Below are positions 1 through 11,937 of a stretch of DNA of 64,000 bases, piece by piece. A program made the translations under genes and the position numbers. The stretch comes from Alistipes sp. UBA936. Lineage in GTDB: Bacteria; Bacteroidota; Bacteroidia; Bacteroidales; Rikenellaceae. The notes beneath the pieces were generated by a model that ran no database searches, was not told where the DNA came from, and worked only from the letters and a program-made list of their open reading frames with translations. Every line of letters begins with the position of its first letter. The stretch's first letter is position 1. The stretch spans positions 24,056 through 88,055 of the forward strand of contig DBDI01000001.1 of the NCBI GenBank assembly GCA_002293505.1, in the 5' to 3' direction.

Positions 1-720
1 GCAGCGGGGAATCGCTACTACAGGAGCTCGCTGGAAAAACTGGAGCAGGCGGTGGAGGAACTGAACAGGGAGGGAGTGGCCTTTACGGTTAATCTGGGAG
101 ATCTGGTCGACAGGGACACGGAGCAAAATCTGGGGCCGGTGATGGAGCGACTGGGCGAACTGGACGCGCCGGTGTACAACATAACGGGAAATCACGACTA
201 CGGAGGAGTGACCGACAACGAGGCGCTGTATCGCCGGATGGGGATGAGGGGCGAAGGAGGATACTACTCGGTGAGAGAGGCGGGGTGGAGGTTCGTGATG
301 CTGAACACAAACGAGAGAGAGCCAGATATGCCGCCCGGAGCGAGCTACAACGGAGGAGTGGGGAGGGAGCAGATGGAGTGGCTGGAAGGAGAGTTGGGAG
401 AGGCGAGAGAGGAGGAAGAGAATGTGCTGGTCTTTTCGCACCATCCGCTATATGGAGTGAGGGGGCTGATGGCTTTGAATCACGAAGCCGTGGCGGAGAT
501 GCTGGCGGAATACAACGATGTGGTGAGAGGAGCCATTGCGGGACATCATCACGCGGGAGCATACGGGGAGTGGGGAGGAATACCGTTCATAACGGTCGAA
601 GGAATGGTCGAAACCGAAGGGGAAAATGCATTCTCGGTGGTGTCGGTGTATGGGAACAAAATCGAGGTGGAAGGAAGAGAAAGAGCAAAATCGTATACGA
701 TCCAATGGAGCAAAAAGTGA
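1..720 (+). CDS. Calcineurin-like metallophosphoesterase (5' end outside window)
   Basis: Phosphoesterase of the calcineurin superfamily, expected to hydrolyse a phosphomonoester or phosphodiester with a two-metal centre. The frame is open to base 1, so the N-terminus, including the first metal-binding Asp-x-His block, lies upstream; 239 residues are visible. The remaining metal-ligand blocks are present in order: GDLVDR, GNHD, SHHPLYG and GHHHAG. A GTG at 52 is an internal Val codon, not a convincing start, because the reading frame and family similarity continue upstream of it. The last 16 bases overlap the start of thiD, so the two are probably co-transcribed. The coding strand is extremely purine-rich (52 purines in the 60 bases 361-420). 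The substrate cannot be told from sequence. Confidence 0.85.
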   Translation, partial: AAGNRYYRSSLEKLEQAVEELNREGVAFTVNLGDLVDRDTEQNLGPVMERLGELDAPVYNITGNHDYGGVTDNEALYRRMGMRGEGGYYSVREAGWRFVMLNTNEREPDMPPGASYNGGVGREQMEWLEGELGEAREEEENVLVFSHHPLYGVRGLMALNHEAVAEMLAEYNDVVRGAIAGHHHAGAYGEWGGIPFITVEGMVETEGENAFSVVSVYGNKIEVEGRERAKSYTIQWSKK

Positions 721-1538
721 AGTACCCGGCGGTGATGACCATAGCCGGATTCGACCCGAGCGGCGGAGCGGGTATCCAAGCAGACATCAAAACAATCTCA
801 GCTCTGGGGTGCTACGCAACCTCGGTACTAACGGCTTTACCGGTGCAAAACACCTGTGGGGTTCGCTCGATTCACGCCATACCGGTGGAAGTGGTGGCAG
901 AGCAGATGAGGGCGGTGATGGACGACATAGTGCCGGATGCGGTGAAGATAGGAATGGTGCACAGTGTGGAGCTGGTGGATGTGATAGTGGAGACGCTCGG
1001 AGAGTATCCAAGCGCGCCGCTGGTGTTCGATCCGGTGATGGTGGCGACGAGCGGGCACAGGCTGATAGAGGATGAAACCATTGCCGCGATCGTGGAGAGG
1101 CTGTTCCCAATGGCCGATGTGATAACGCCCAATTTGGACGAAGGAGCAGTGCTGGCGGGAATGGAGATAGAGACGGTGGAGGATATGAGGGAAGCAGGAG
1201 AGAGGATACTGGAACTTGGAGCGAGGGCGGTGTTACTGAAGGGAGGCCATCTGAAGAGCGAGGAACTTACGTCGCTGTTTTTCGACGGGCGGGGAGGAGT
1301 GCACGAGTACCGTTCGAGGAGGGTGGATACGTGCAACACCCACGGCTCGGGATGCACCTTGTCGTCGGCGATAGCAAGCTATGTGGCGAGGGGAGAAGAA
1401 CTGGAAGTGGCGGTGAGGAGGGCGCAAGAATGGGTGACGGGTGCCTTGGAGAGCGGAGCAGAAGCAAAAACAGGAAAAGGAAACGGGCCGCTGAACCACC
1501 TGTGGGCCCCGGAAGCGATGATAAAGAAATCAATCTAA
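705..1538 (+). CDS. thiD: Hydroxymethylpyrimidine / phosphomethylpyrimidine kinase
   Basis: Cytoplasmic ribokinase-fold enzyme that phosphorylates HMP and then HMP-P to HMP-PP, the pyrimidine half of thiamine. The 277-residue product starts with the family signature TIAGFDPSGGAGIQAD and carries a KGGHL segment and the C-terminal ATP/anion-hole block NTHGSGCT. The frame stays open far upstream, but those residues have no family character. The ATG at 705 gives the usual ThiD N-terminus; a GTG at 717 is a possible alternative. It overlaps the phosphoesterase gene by 16 bases and is followed 15 bases later by tenA, which points to a thiamine salvage pair. No TPP riboswitch is seen in the visible upstream sequence. 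Confidence 0.95.
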   Translation: MEQKVKYPAVMTIAGFDPSGGAGIQADIKTISALGCYATSVLTALPVQNTCGVRSIHAIPVEVVAEQMRAVMDDIVPDAVKIGMVHSVELVDVIVETLGEYPSAPLVFDPVMVATSGHRLIEDETIAAIVERLFPMADVITPNLDEGAVLAGMEIETVEDMREAGERILELGARAVLLKGGHLKSEELTSLFFDGRGGVHEYRSRRVDTCNTHGSGCTLSSAIASYVARGEELEVAVRRAQEWVTGALESGAEAKTGKGNGPLNHLWAPEAMIKKSI

Positions 1539-1553
1539 ACCAAGAAAAATTAT

Positions 1554-2201
1554 ATGACCTGGAGCGAAAAAACGTGGGCGGAAGCCCAACCGATCTACGA
1601 GAAAATCACGAAAATGCCGTTCATAGCGGAGCTGGCAGCGGGAACACTACCGCAGGAGAAGTTTCTGTACTACATTGCGCAAGACGACCTGTATCTACAC
1701 GACTATGCGAAGGCGCTTGCAATAGTGGGAGCGAGGGCGGAAAGTGTGGAAGAAACGACGGCGTTTGTACAGTATGCGCAGATAGCGCTGATATCGGAGA
1801 GAGAGATGCACGAAGGATTCTTTGCACAAACGCCACCACCGGCAAAGGCTGCGGTGCAACAACCGGCGTGTCATCACTATACCCATTTCTTGCGTGCAAC
1901 GGCGGCGCTGGAGCCGGTGGGAGTGGGAATGGCAGCGGTGTTACCCTGTTTCTGGGTGTACAGAGAGGTGGGACGGCATATTTACAACAATTCGGTGGAG
2001 GGAAACCCATATCAGAGCTGGATAGATACGTACGTGGGAGAAGAGTTCGAAGCGCTGGTGGATGGAGCCATAGCGCTGTGTGATGCAGCAGCGGAGAGAG
2101 CAACGGAGGCGGAGAGGGTGAGGATGACGGAAGCGTTCGTGGCAGCGACAAGGCTCGAATTTGATTTCTGGGACGCCGGATACCGCTTGCGAGAATGGTA
2201 A
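1554..2201 (+). CDS. tenA: TenA/Thi-4 family aminopyrimidine aminohydrolase (thiaminase II)
   Basis: TenA enzymes release HMP from amino-HMP or degraded thiamine, feeding ThiD. The 215-residue length fits the family. The sequence shows the YIAQDDLYLHDYAKAL segment near residues 40-55, a CHHYTHFL block, and the LPCFWVYREVG motif whose Cys is the expected catalytic residue. A C-terminal Glu-rich helix ends in the family-typical LEFDFWDAGYR. It follows thiD by 15 bases on the same strand, so the pair makes a short salvage route from thiamine breakdown products to HMP-PP. The next promoter begins in the last bases of this gene. Confidence 0.93.
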   Translation: MTWSEKTWAEAQPIYEKITKMPFIAELAAGTLPQEKFLYYIAQDDLYLHDYAKALAIVGARAESVEETTAFVQYAQIALISEREMHEGFFAQTPPPAKAAVQQPACHHYTHFLRATAALEPVGVGMAAVLPCFWVYREVGRHIYNNSVEGNPYQSWIDTYVGEEFEALVDGAIALCDAAAERATEAERVRMTEAFVAATRLEFDFWDAGYRLREW

Positions 2202-2217
2202 AAAATTAGTACCTTTG
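2186..2217 (+). promoter_or_regulatory. Bacteroidetes-type promoter for ftsE-gyrB
   Basis: A -7 element TACCTTTG at 2210-2217 lies 19 bases after a -33-like CTTGC (2186-2190), matching the Bacteroidetes TTTG-N19-TAnnTTTG layout. It starts inside the 3' end of tenA. Transcription should begin near 2221-2223, so the GTG at 2217 cannot be the ftsE start. Confidence 0.7.
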
Positions 2218-2240
2218 TGTGTTTGAACCCACGCGCGAAT

Positions 2241-2978
2241 TTGGCACAACAAAACGTTATAGAACTAAGAGACGTCAATGTCTATCACTCGCTGGTGATG
2301 GGGAGGAGGCTGACGCGAAAAAACTACCGAAAGTGCGGCGAAAAAGTACTGGAGGGGGTGTCGCTGTGTGTCGCGCCGGGAGAGATGGTATATCTGATAG
2401 GAAGAGTGGGGAGCGGAAAAAGCTCGCTACTAAAGACCCTGTATGCAGAGGTGCCGCTACTGGAAGGAGAAGGAGAAGTCGCGGGGATAGATCTGAGGAG
2501 TGTGAAGAGGAGGGATGTACCCAGGCTGAGGCGAAGGCTTGGGATAGTGTTTCAGGACTATCAACTACTGACGGACAGGAGTGTGTTGGAAAACCTGCTG
2601 TTTGCTATGAAGGCAACGGGGTGGAGGTCGAAGCACGAGATGGTGAAGAGAGCGGGAGAAGTGCTCGGGCAAGTGGGGCTGGTGAACAAAGAGCACAAGA
2701 TGCCGTTCGAACTCTCGGGAGGAGAGCAACAACGACTGGCGATAGCGAGGGCCTTACTGAACGACCCGGCAGCGCTACTGGCGGACGAACCGACGGGAAA
2801 TCTCGATCCGGAAACGGCAGACGGAATTATGAAACTGTTTTGTGCCATTGCGGCGCAAGGCTGTGCGGTGGTAATGTCGACCCACAATGTGGCAAATATT
2901 CAACTTTATCCGTCCAGGACGGTGAGGTTCCAAAAAGGGTGCATCGAAGAACTGGATATTAAAACGATTTTTGGATAG
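2241..2978 (+). CDS. ftsE: FtsE-like ABC transporter ATP-binding protein
   Basis: ATPase partner of FtsX, which couples divisome assembly to cell-wall hydrolase activation at the inner membrane. All ABC motifs are present: Walker A GRVGSGKSS, Q-loop VFQDYQ, signature LSGGEQQR, Walker B LLADEPT and switch-His STHN. The frame opens with a GTG at 2217, but that codon sits in the -7 promoter box. The TTG at 2241, nine codons in and just before the VIELRDVNV strand, is the better start and gives 245 residues. Twelve bases separate it from gyrB, so the two are probably co-transcribed. No ftsX lies beside it, which is common in Bacteroidota. The GRVGSGKS Walker A and LYAE segment favour FtsE over a generic lipoprotein exporter. 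Confidence 0.8.
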   Translation: MAQQNVIELRDVNVYHSLVMGRRLTRKNYRKCGEKVLEGVSLCVAPGEMVYLIGRVGSGKSSLLKTLYAEVPLLEGEGEVAGIDLRSVKRRDVPRLRRRLGIVFQDYQLLTDRSVLENLLFAMKATGWRSKHEMVKRAGEVLGQVGLVNKEHKMPFELSGGEQQRLAIARALLNDPAALLADEPTGNLDPETADGIMKLFCAIAAQGCAVVMSTHNVANIQLYPSRTVRFQKGCIEELDIKTIFG

Positions 2979-7107
<4,129 letters not shown>

Positions 7108-7111
<4 letters not shown>

Positions 7112-7539
7112 ATTTGAAGGGTTTGGATTACTTGCTGGATGGTTGTGAAGCTGGAAGCGGCGCGGCGGCGGGCCTCCGAAAGAGAGACCCATTCGAGGGC
7201 GGTGATGTCCTCCTCGGACTGGGGAGTGAGGGCGTCGGGGTTGCCGGAGTAAGTCATTAGGAACCAGGTTACTTGTTTGGTTTCGGAAAGTCCGTCGGCG
7301 GTAAGGTAAGAGTGGCGGGTACGGATCAACTCGTGCACGATAGTCAGGGCGGCGGGGTCGAGACCACACTCCTCGCAAACCTCGCGGACGGCGCACTCGG
7401 GCAGCGTTTCACCCTCGTCGAGGTGGCCTTTGGGAAGGTCCCACATACCGCGGCGAAACATCATCAAAAGACGCCCGTTCATATCCGAAACCACGCCTCC
7501 CGCAGCCGCTATTACAGAATTTTCACTATCTTTGCGCAT
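7108..7539 (-). CDS. Nudix hydrolase
   Basis: Small pyrophosphohydrolase acting on a nucleoside-diphosphate-linked substrate that cannot be predicted. The 143 residues contain a complete Nudix box: GHLDEGE, then REVCEECGL, fitting Gx5Ex7REUxEExGU with all metal-binding Glu residues. A GTG at 7554 could add five residues, but the ATG at 7539 gives a normal N-terminus running into the first strand (SVIAAAGGVV). This start is separated from the divergent pyrE start by a single base. The gene overlaps the S9 peptidase by 4 bases and should be co-transcribed with it. No clear -7 element is seen on this strand upstream. Confidence 0.93.
7527..7534 (+). promoter_or_regulatory. -7 element of the pyrE promoter
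   Basis: TATCTTTG is a perfect TAnnTTTG, ending 6 bases before the pyrE ATG at 7541. A transcript starting 4-7 bases after the box would be leaderless or nearly so. No good -33 element is seen. The box lies in the N-terminal codons of the Nudix gene on the other strand. Confidence 0.65.
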
Positions 7540-7540
7540 T

Positions 7541-8170
7541 ATGAAAAAAGACACAGCCGGCGCAATCGCCGCAGCACTACTGCAAATTAACGCAATAAAA
7601 CTCAGTCCTGCAAATCTTTTTACGTGGGCCAGCGGATGGCGCTCGCCAATCTATTGTGACAACAGACGAGTGCTGTCACATCCGGGAGTGCGCGGGCAGG
7701 TGAGGGATGCTTTTGTGGAACTGGTGAGGGCGAAGTATCCGGCAGCAGAGGTGGTTGCAGGAGTGGCGACAGGAGCGATTGCGCACGGGGTACTGGTGGC
7801 GGAGGCGCTAGGGCTACCCTTTATATATGTACGTTCGGCAGCGAAAGGACACGGGCTCGAAAATCTGATAGAAGGAGAGTATGCGGCAGGGCAGAAAGTG
7901 GTTGTGATCGAGGATCTTATCTCGACGGGAGGAAGCTCGCTGGCGGCGGTGGAAGCGCTGAGGAGTGCAGGATTGGATGTGATGGGGATGGTGGCCATTT
8001 TTACGTATGCGTTTCAGACCGCGGAGGCGAATTTTGAAGCAGCGGGAGTGGCGCTGGACACGCTGAGCGACTATCCGACTTTGATTGAACTGGCCAGAGA
8101 GGAGGGCTATGTGAGGGAGGAAGATCTGGAGGTGTTGAACAAGTGGCGCAAAAATCCGGCGGGGCTATGA
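7541..8170 (+). CDS. pyrE: Orotate phosphoribosyltransferase
   Basis: Converts orotate and PRPP to OMP in pyrimidine synthesis. The 209-residue protein has the conserved N-terminal FTWASGWRSPIYCDNR substrate segment, the flexible-loop KGHG, and the PRPP-binding motif VVVIEDLISTGGSS near residues 120-133. The reading frame is open upstream to 7430, but that part is antisense to the Nudix gene; the ATG at 7541 lies right behind a perfect -7 box. Its TGA overlaps the ATG of the next gene (ATGA, 4 bases), indicating translational coupling. The divergent Nudix start codon is one base away. Confidence 0.97.
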   Translation: MKKDTAGAIAAALLQINAIKLSPANLFTWASGWRSPIYCDNRRVLSHPGVRGQVRDAFVELVRAKYPAAEVVAGVATGAIAHGVLVAEALGLPFIYVRSAAKGHGLENLIEGEYAAGQKVVVIEDLISTGGSSLAAVEALRSAGLDVMGMVAIFTYAFQTAEANFEAAGVALDTLSDYPTLIELAREEGYVREEDLEVLNKWRKNPAGL

Positions 8171-8568
8171 TAGAAAAGTACGAGAGCAAGCAACAGAGAG
8201 CGAGACGGCCGGCGGAAATGATATACGGAGCGTTGTCTGACTTCAACAACTTCACGCCGATTGTGGCGGGAAAGGTTGACGAATGGAAGGTAGATGGAGA
8301 CGAATGCAGCTTAACGGTCAAGGGTTTACCGATAAAGCTACGGATGACGGAAAAGGTGCCAGGGAAGCTGATAAAGGTCGAGGCGGACGAGTCGTCGCCG
8401 GTGGGGTTCAAGTTCTGGATACAGCTGAAAGAAGTTGAACCTTATGACACGCGGCTGAGGCTGGTGCTGCACGCCGAGATGAATATGATGATCAAGATGA
8501 TGGTGGGGTCGAAAATACAACCGGCGCTGGACGGGATGGCCGAGAAAATAGCCGAGGCGTTTTCGTAG
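8167..8568 (+). CDS. SRPBCC-fold (START/polyketide cyclase-like) protein
   Basis: Small cytoplasmic protein of 133 residues with the alpha/beta helix-grip pattern of the SRPBCC superfamily: an N-terminal strand, the FNNFTPIVAGKV segment, a run of strands and a long C-terminal helix (QPALDGMAEKIAEAF). No catalytic residues can be named and the ligand is unknown. A protein of this type following pyrE is a recurrent arrangement in Bacteroidales as I recall, but no role is known to me. The ATG at 8167 overlaps the pyrE stop by 4 bases; a start further upstream would lie deep in pyrE. The 39 bases to the convergent ffh stop show only a GC-rich stretch and no clear terminator. Confidence 0.75.
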   Translation: MIEKYESKQQRARRPAEMIYGALSDFNNFTPIVAGKVDEWKVDGDECSLTVKGLPIKLRMTEKVPGKLIKVEADESSPVGFKFWIQLKEVEPYDTRLRLVLHAEMNMMIKMMVGSKIQPALDGMAEKIAEAFS

Positions 8569-8607
8569 AAAGCAGCCGTTAGAACGCCGCCGGGCCGGGT
8601 CTGCCGC

Positions 8608-9906
8608 CTATTTTTTGCGGCCGGCGACAACAGCCTTCATCATCTTACGGCTCTGCTCGAACTGCTTCATCAGGCGATTCACGTCGGGAAGCGTGGTGCC
8701 GCTACCAAGGGCGATACGCTCACGTCGGGAAGCATTGATGGCCGCCGGGTTCTCGCGCTCGAACGGAGTCATCGAACCGATGATAGCCTCGGTCTGTTTG
8801 AAAACGTCGTCCGAAATTTCGACGTCGCGAAGCGCCTTACCAACGCCCGGGATCATCGACATCAGGTCCTTCATATTACCCATCTTCTTGACCTGGGCAA
8901 TCTGCTCCAAAAAGTCGTTGAAATCGAAGCTGTCGGTGTGTAATTTCTTGCGTGTTTTTCGGGCTTCCGCCTCGTCGTAGTGCTCCTGGGCCCGCTCGAC
9001 GAGAGAAACAACGTCGCCCATACCGAGGATACGGTCGGCCATACGCTCGGGGTGGAAGATCTGCAAGGCGTCCATCTTCTCGCCCGAGGAGATGAATTTC
9101 AACGGTTTATTGACCACGCTACGGATTGAGATCGCAGCACCGCCACGGGTGTCGCCGTCGAGTTTTGTGAGCACAACGCCGTCGAAATCCAACCTGTCGT
9201 TGAACTCGCGAGCAGTGTTTACAGCGTCCTGACCGGTCATCGAGTCGACAACGAACAGAGTTTCGGAGGGTTTGACGGCCGCCTTGATAGCCGCGATCTC
9301 GGTCATCATCGCCTCGTCGACAGCCAAACGACCCGCCGTGTCGACTATCACAGTATTTATGGAGCGGGTGCGGGCGTACTTGATGGCGTTCTCAGCTATC
9401 TGCACGGGATTCTTGCTGTCGGGCTCAGTGTAGACCTCCACGCCGATCTGCTCGCCGAGGACTTTCAACTGCTCGATCGCCGCGGGCCGGTAGACGTCGC
9501 CGGCAACGAGCAAAACCTGACGACCGCGTTTACTTTTGATAAAGGCAGCGAGCTTACCGGAAAAAGTAGTCTTACCGGAGCCCTGAAGGCCGGCGATGAG
9601 AACCACGGCGGGCGAACCGGTGAGGTTGATGTCCGTGGCAGTACCGCCCATCAGAGCAGCCAACTCGTCGCGAACGATCTTGGTCATCATCTGGCCCGGT
9701 TTGACGGCAGTGAGCACGTTCTCGCCGAGAGCCTTTTGTTTGACGGTATCGGTGAACGACTTGGCAACCTTGTAGTTGACGTCGGCGTCGACCAGCGCGC
9801 GACGAATCTCCTTAAGCGTTTCGGCAACGTTGATCTCGGTGATCTTCCCCTCGCCTTTAAGTATTTTGAACGACCTCTCGAGCTTGTCTGTCAGATTTTC
9901 GAACAT
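8608..9906 (-). CDS. ffh: Signal recognition particle GTPase Ffh/SRP54
   Basis: Binds signal sequences with 4.5S RNA and delivers ribosomes to FtsY at the membrane. The 432 residues comprise the N domain (start MFENLTDKLERS), the G domain with GLQGSGKTT, DTAGR and TKLDGD, and a Met-rich M domain containing the SM-rich RNA-binding region (DLMSMIPG, SRRERIALGSGT). Length is typical. The reading frame extends eight codons upstream to 9930, but those codons overlap the -7 promoter region, so the ATG at 9906 is the start. Its promoter diverges from that of the TonB-dependent receptor. Confidence 0.97.
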   Translation of the reverse strand: MFENLTDKLERSFKILKGEGKITEINVAETLKEIRRALVDADVNYKVAKSFTDTVKQKALGENVLTAVKPGQMMTKIVRDELAALMGGTATDINLTGSPAVVLIAGLQGSGKTTFSGKLAAFIKSKRGRQVLLVAGDVYRPAAIEQLKVLGEQIGVEVYTEPDSKNPVQIAENAIKYARTRSINTVIVDTAGRLAVDEAMMTEIAAIKAAVKPSETLFVVDSMTGQDAVNTAREFNDRLDFDGVVLTKLDGDTRGGAAISIRSVVNKPLKFISSGEKMDALQIFHPERMADRILGMGDVVSLVERAQEHYDEAEARKTRKKLHTDSFDFNDFLEQIAQVKKMGNMKDLMSMIPGVGKALRDVEISDDVFKQTEAIIGSMTPFERENPAAINASRRERIALGSGTTLPDVNRLMKQFEQSRKMMKAVVAGRKK

Positions 9907-9927
9907 CTTTTTTACGCAATTTTGGCA

Positions 9928-9935
9928 CAAAGGTA
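9928..9935 (-). promoter_or_regulatory. -7 element of the ffh promoter
   Basis: TACCTTTG on the minus strand, 21 bases before the ffh ATG, fits the Bacteroidetes -7 consensus. No -33 match is evident at the expected spacing. It diverges from the receptor promoter, with 14 bases between the two boxes. Confidence 0.6.
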
Positions 9936-9949
9936 CGAATTTTTTTACT

Positions 9950-9957
9950 TACCTTCG
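9950..9957 (+). promoter_or_regulatory. -7 element of the TonB-dependent receptor promoter
   Basis: TACCTTCG matches TAnnTTTG at seven of eight positions. It places the transcript start near 9961-9964, so the two competing leader hairpins at 9960-9985 would be at the very 5' end of the mRNA. Confidence 0.5.
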
Positions 9958-9959
9958 CC

Positions 9960-9985
9960 CCCCGTATTCGGGGAGAGTCCCCGAA
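9960..9985 (+). promoter_or_regulatory. Leader with two mutually exclusive hairpins
   Basis: Hairpin A pairs CCCCG (9960-9964) with CGGGG (9969-9973) around the loop TATT. Hairpin B pairs TTCGGGG (9967-9973) with CCCCGAA (9979-9985) around AGAGT. Both use the same CGGGG, so only one can form at a time. No T-run follows, so if functional it would act on translation, mRNA stability or early elongation. It matches no known riboswitch class that I recognise. Confidence 0.45.
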
Positions 9986-10011
9986 ACGTTAACCCAAATT
10001 TCAAACGAAAG

Positions 10012-11937
10012 ATGAACAAACATCTGAAACGTGAGGCCCTGTGGTGCTTCAAGCGGTGGACCAGAAAGCCCTGGGCGGCTTTCGCGGGTATGTGCCGCTT
10101 CAAGATCGGGGTGCTGGCCGTGACGATGTCGATCATCTTGCTTGCGACTAACTTCAGTGCCGGTGCACAGGACGTGTATCTGGATACGGTGAGGGTCGTG
10201 GGAAGAGCCAGCTCAGGCCCACCCACAACCCCGGTGCAGTCGCAAACCCATCTACTGGTCGACAGGAAGGCAACTACACCTCTCGGGAACCCCGAGCAGG
10301 TGCTACGTCTTGCCCCAGCCGTCGACATCAGAGAGAGGGCAGGCAAGAGCATTCAGACCGACATCGCGATCCGCGGAGGCTCCTTCGATCAAACAATGGT
10401 GATGCTGAACGGCATCGACTTCTCAGACCCAAGAACGGGGCATCAATCTCACTCACTACCGGTCGATCTGGATATCCTGGGAGATATCGCAGTAGTGGAC
10501 TATGTTACCCAACCCGGAGCACTATCCGGAGCGGTGGACTTCAGAACAGCGGCAATGTGGCCGCGCTACATTCGGGCTCGCCTCGAAGGAGGAGAGTGGG
10601 GCTACGGCTACGGAAACGTGTCGGGAGCTTGGAACTCGGGCGACAACCGGCTCTCGGTACTCGGGGCCGGATCGTATCGCCGAAGCGACGGCTATCGCCA
10701 CAACACCGATTTCTGGAACGTGAACGCATACACGCGTGTGGTGTGGGATTCGCCCAGAGCGGGGTATTTCGATGTGCAGGGAGGATTCCAGAGGAGGGAG
10801 TGGGGCTCGAATGGCTTCTACTCGCTACGCTATCCGGATCAGTTCGAGAGCACCCTGACGGGGCTGGCATCGGTGAGGTGGCTACGCTCGTGGGGAAGGC
10901 TGAGGCTGGGTGTGGTGGGAAGCTTCCGCCAGAATGACGACAACTTCCAAATGCAAAGAGGGAATCCAACCACGATTCCATTCAACGAGCACACGAGCTA
11001 CAGTCTGCACGGCTCGCTGGTGGGCCACTACGACTGGAAGCGAGCGGGAGTAACCTCGTTCGGAGCAGCGCTGACGTATCATCAGATGTTCAGCACGGCG
11101 ATGGGCGACGGGAACGAGTCGAGGCGGCTGGGAAGCGTGTGGCTGGGTCACAGAAAGAGCTGGAAAAGGCTATGGGTGAGCGGGCTGGCAACGCTGGTGA
11201 TGACGCCGTACGGCACGGATGGAACATTCGGAGCGGAGGCGGGATGGAGAGCGGGACGAGTGGTGAGCCTGAAGGCGGGTGCGACGCGCTCGATGAGACT
11301 ACCGACGTTCACAGAGTTGTTCTACAATGTGGCGACATATCATCCGAACCCGAATCTGAAGCCCGAGGCGGCGATGATATATCGTTTGCAGGCCGATGCG
11401 GTGAAGGATGTGTGGGGAGCAACAGCCGCGGTCTACTATCGAGACACCAAGAGAGTCATCGACTGGGAGCAACATCCGGACGGAGACTGGTATTCGACAC
11501 AGCTGAACAGGCTGGGAACCGTAGGAGCCGAACTCTCGGGGAGGTATCTTACCAAGGAGGGCGTGCTGAGGATGGCGGTACTGAGCTACGGCTTCACCCA
11601 TTCGGACAAGAACGTCAAAACGGGATACATCTCAAAGTATGCGCTGGACTATATGCACCACAAGGTGGCGGCAGTGGTAGGCGTGGGCGCGGGAGATTTC
11701 ACGCTGGCGCTGACCGGATCGTACTACGATCGAGTGGGAAGCTACATAGCAGCCGACGGAGAGCAGAAGGGCTACGAACCCTATTTCCTGCTGGACGGGC
11801 GGCTGGCGTGGGAGCGAAGGGAAGTGCAGGTCTATGTGGATGCGACCAATCTATTGGGCACCCGGTACTATGACTTTGGCGGGCTACCGATGCCGGGGAC
11901 GTGGGTGTCTGCGGGGATCGTGCTAACCATTAAATAG
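10012..11937 (+). CDS. TonB-dependent outer-membrane receptor
   Basis: Outer-membrane beta-barrel that imports a scarce ligand with energy from TonB-ExbBD. The 641 residues have a long basic N-terminal extension before the signal core (about residues 30-50, ending SAGAQ), a plug domain with IAIRGGSFDQTMVMLNG, and a barrel ending in GTWVSAGIVLTIK. The extension, of the form RKPWAAFAGMCRFKIGVL, resembles that of many Bacteroidetes receptors, including B12-type ones. The ligand is unknown; cobalamin or an iron chelate is possible. The ATG at 10012 is preferred because codons upstream in frame lie in the ffh promoter and gene. No SusD-like partner is adjacent. The last 15 bases overlap radA convergently. 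Confidence 0.88.
   Translation: MNKHLKREALWCFKRWTRKPWAAFAGMCRFKIGVLAVTMSIILLATNFSAGAQDVYLDTVRVVGRASSGPPTTPVQSQTHLLVDRKATTPLGNPEQVLRLAPAVDIRERAGKSIQTDIAIRGGSFDQTMVMLNGIDFSDPRTGHQSHSLPVDLDILGDIAVVDYVTQPGALSGAVDFRTAAMWPRYIRARLEGGEWGYGYGNVSGAWNSGDNRLSVLGAGSYRRSDGYRHNTDFWNVNAYTRVVWDSPRAGYFDVQGGFQRREWGSNGFYSLRYPDQFESTLTGLASVRWLRSWGRLRLGVVGSFRQNDDNFQMQRGNPTTIPFNEHTSYSLHGSLVGHYDWKRAGVTSFGAALTYHQMFSTAMGDGNESRRLGSVWLGHRKSWKRLWVSGLATLVMTPYGTDGTFGAEAGWRAGRVVSLKAGATRSMRLPTFTELFYNVATYHPNPNLKPEAAMIYRLQADAVKDVWGATAAVYYRDTKRVIDWEQHPDGDWYSTQLNRLGTVGAELSGRYLTKEGVLRMAVLSYGFTHSDKNVKTGYISKYALDYMHHKVAAVVGVGAGDFTLALTGSYYDRVGSYIAADGEQKGYEPYFLLDGRLAWERREVQVYVDATNLLGTRYYDFGGLPMPGTWVSAGIVLTIK

Noticed and set aside
1..704. 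TPP riboswitch for thiD-tenA
   Set aside because: No CTGAGA/ACCTG core is seen in front of thiD, and the gene overlaps an upstream coding sequence. A riboswitch could exist outside the window.
7112..7396. In-frame extension of the S9 peptidase upstream of its signal peptide
   Set aside because: The extra 95 codons are antisense to the Nudix gene, rich in Arg/Pro, and would bury a clear lipoprotein signal inside the protein.
8569..8607. Terminator between the SRPBCC gene and ffh
   Set aside because: The GC-rich bases do not form a stable stem followed by a T-run; the T-run falls in a possible loop.
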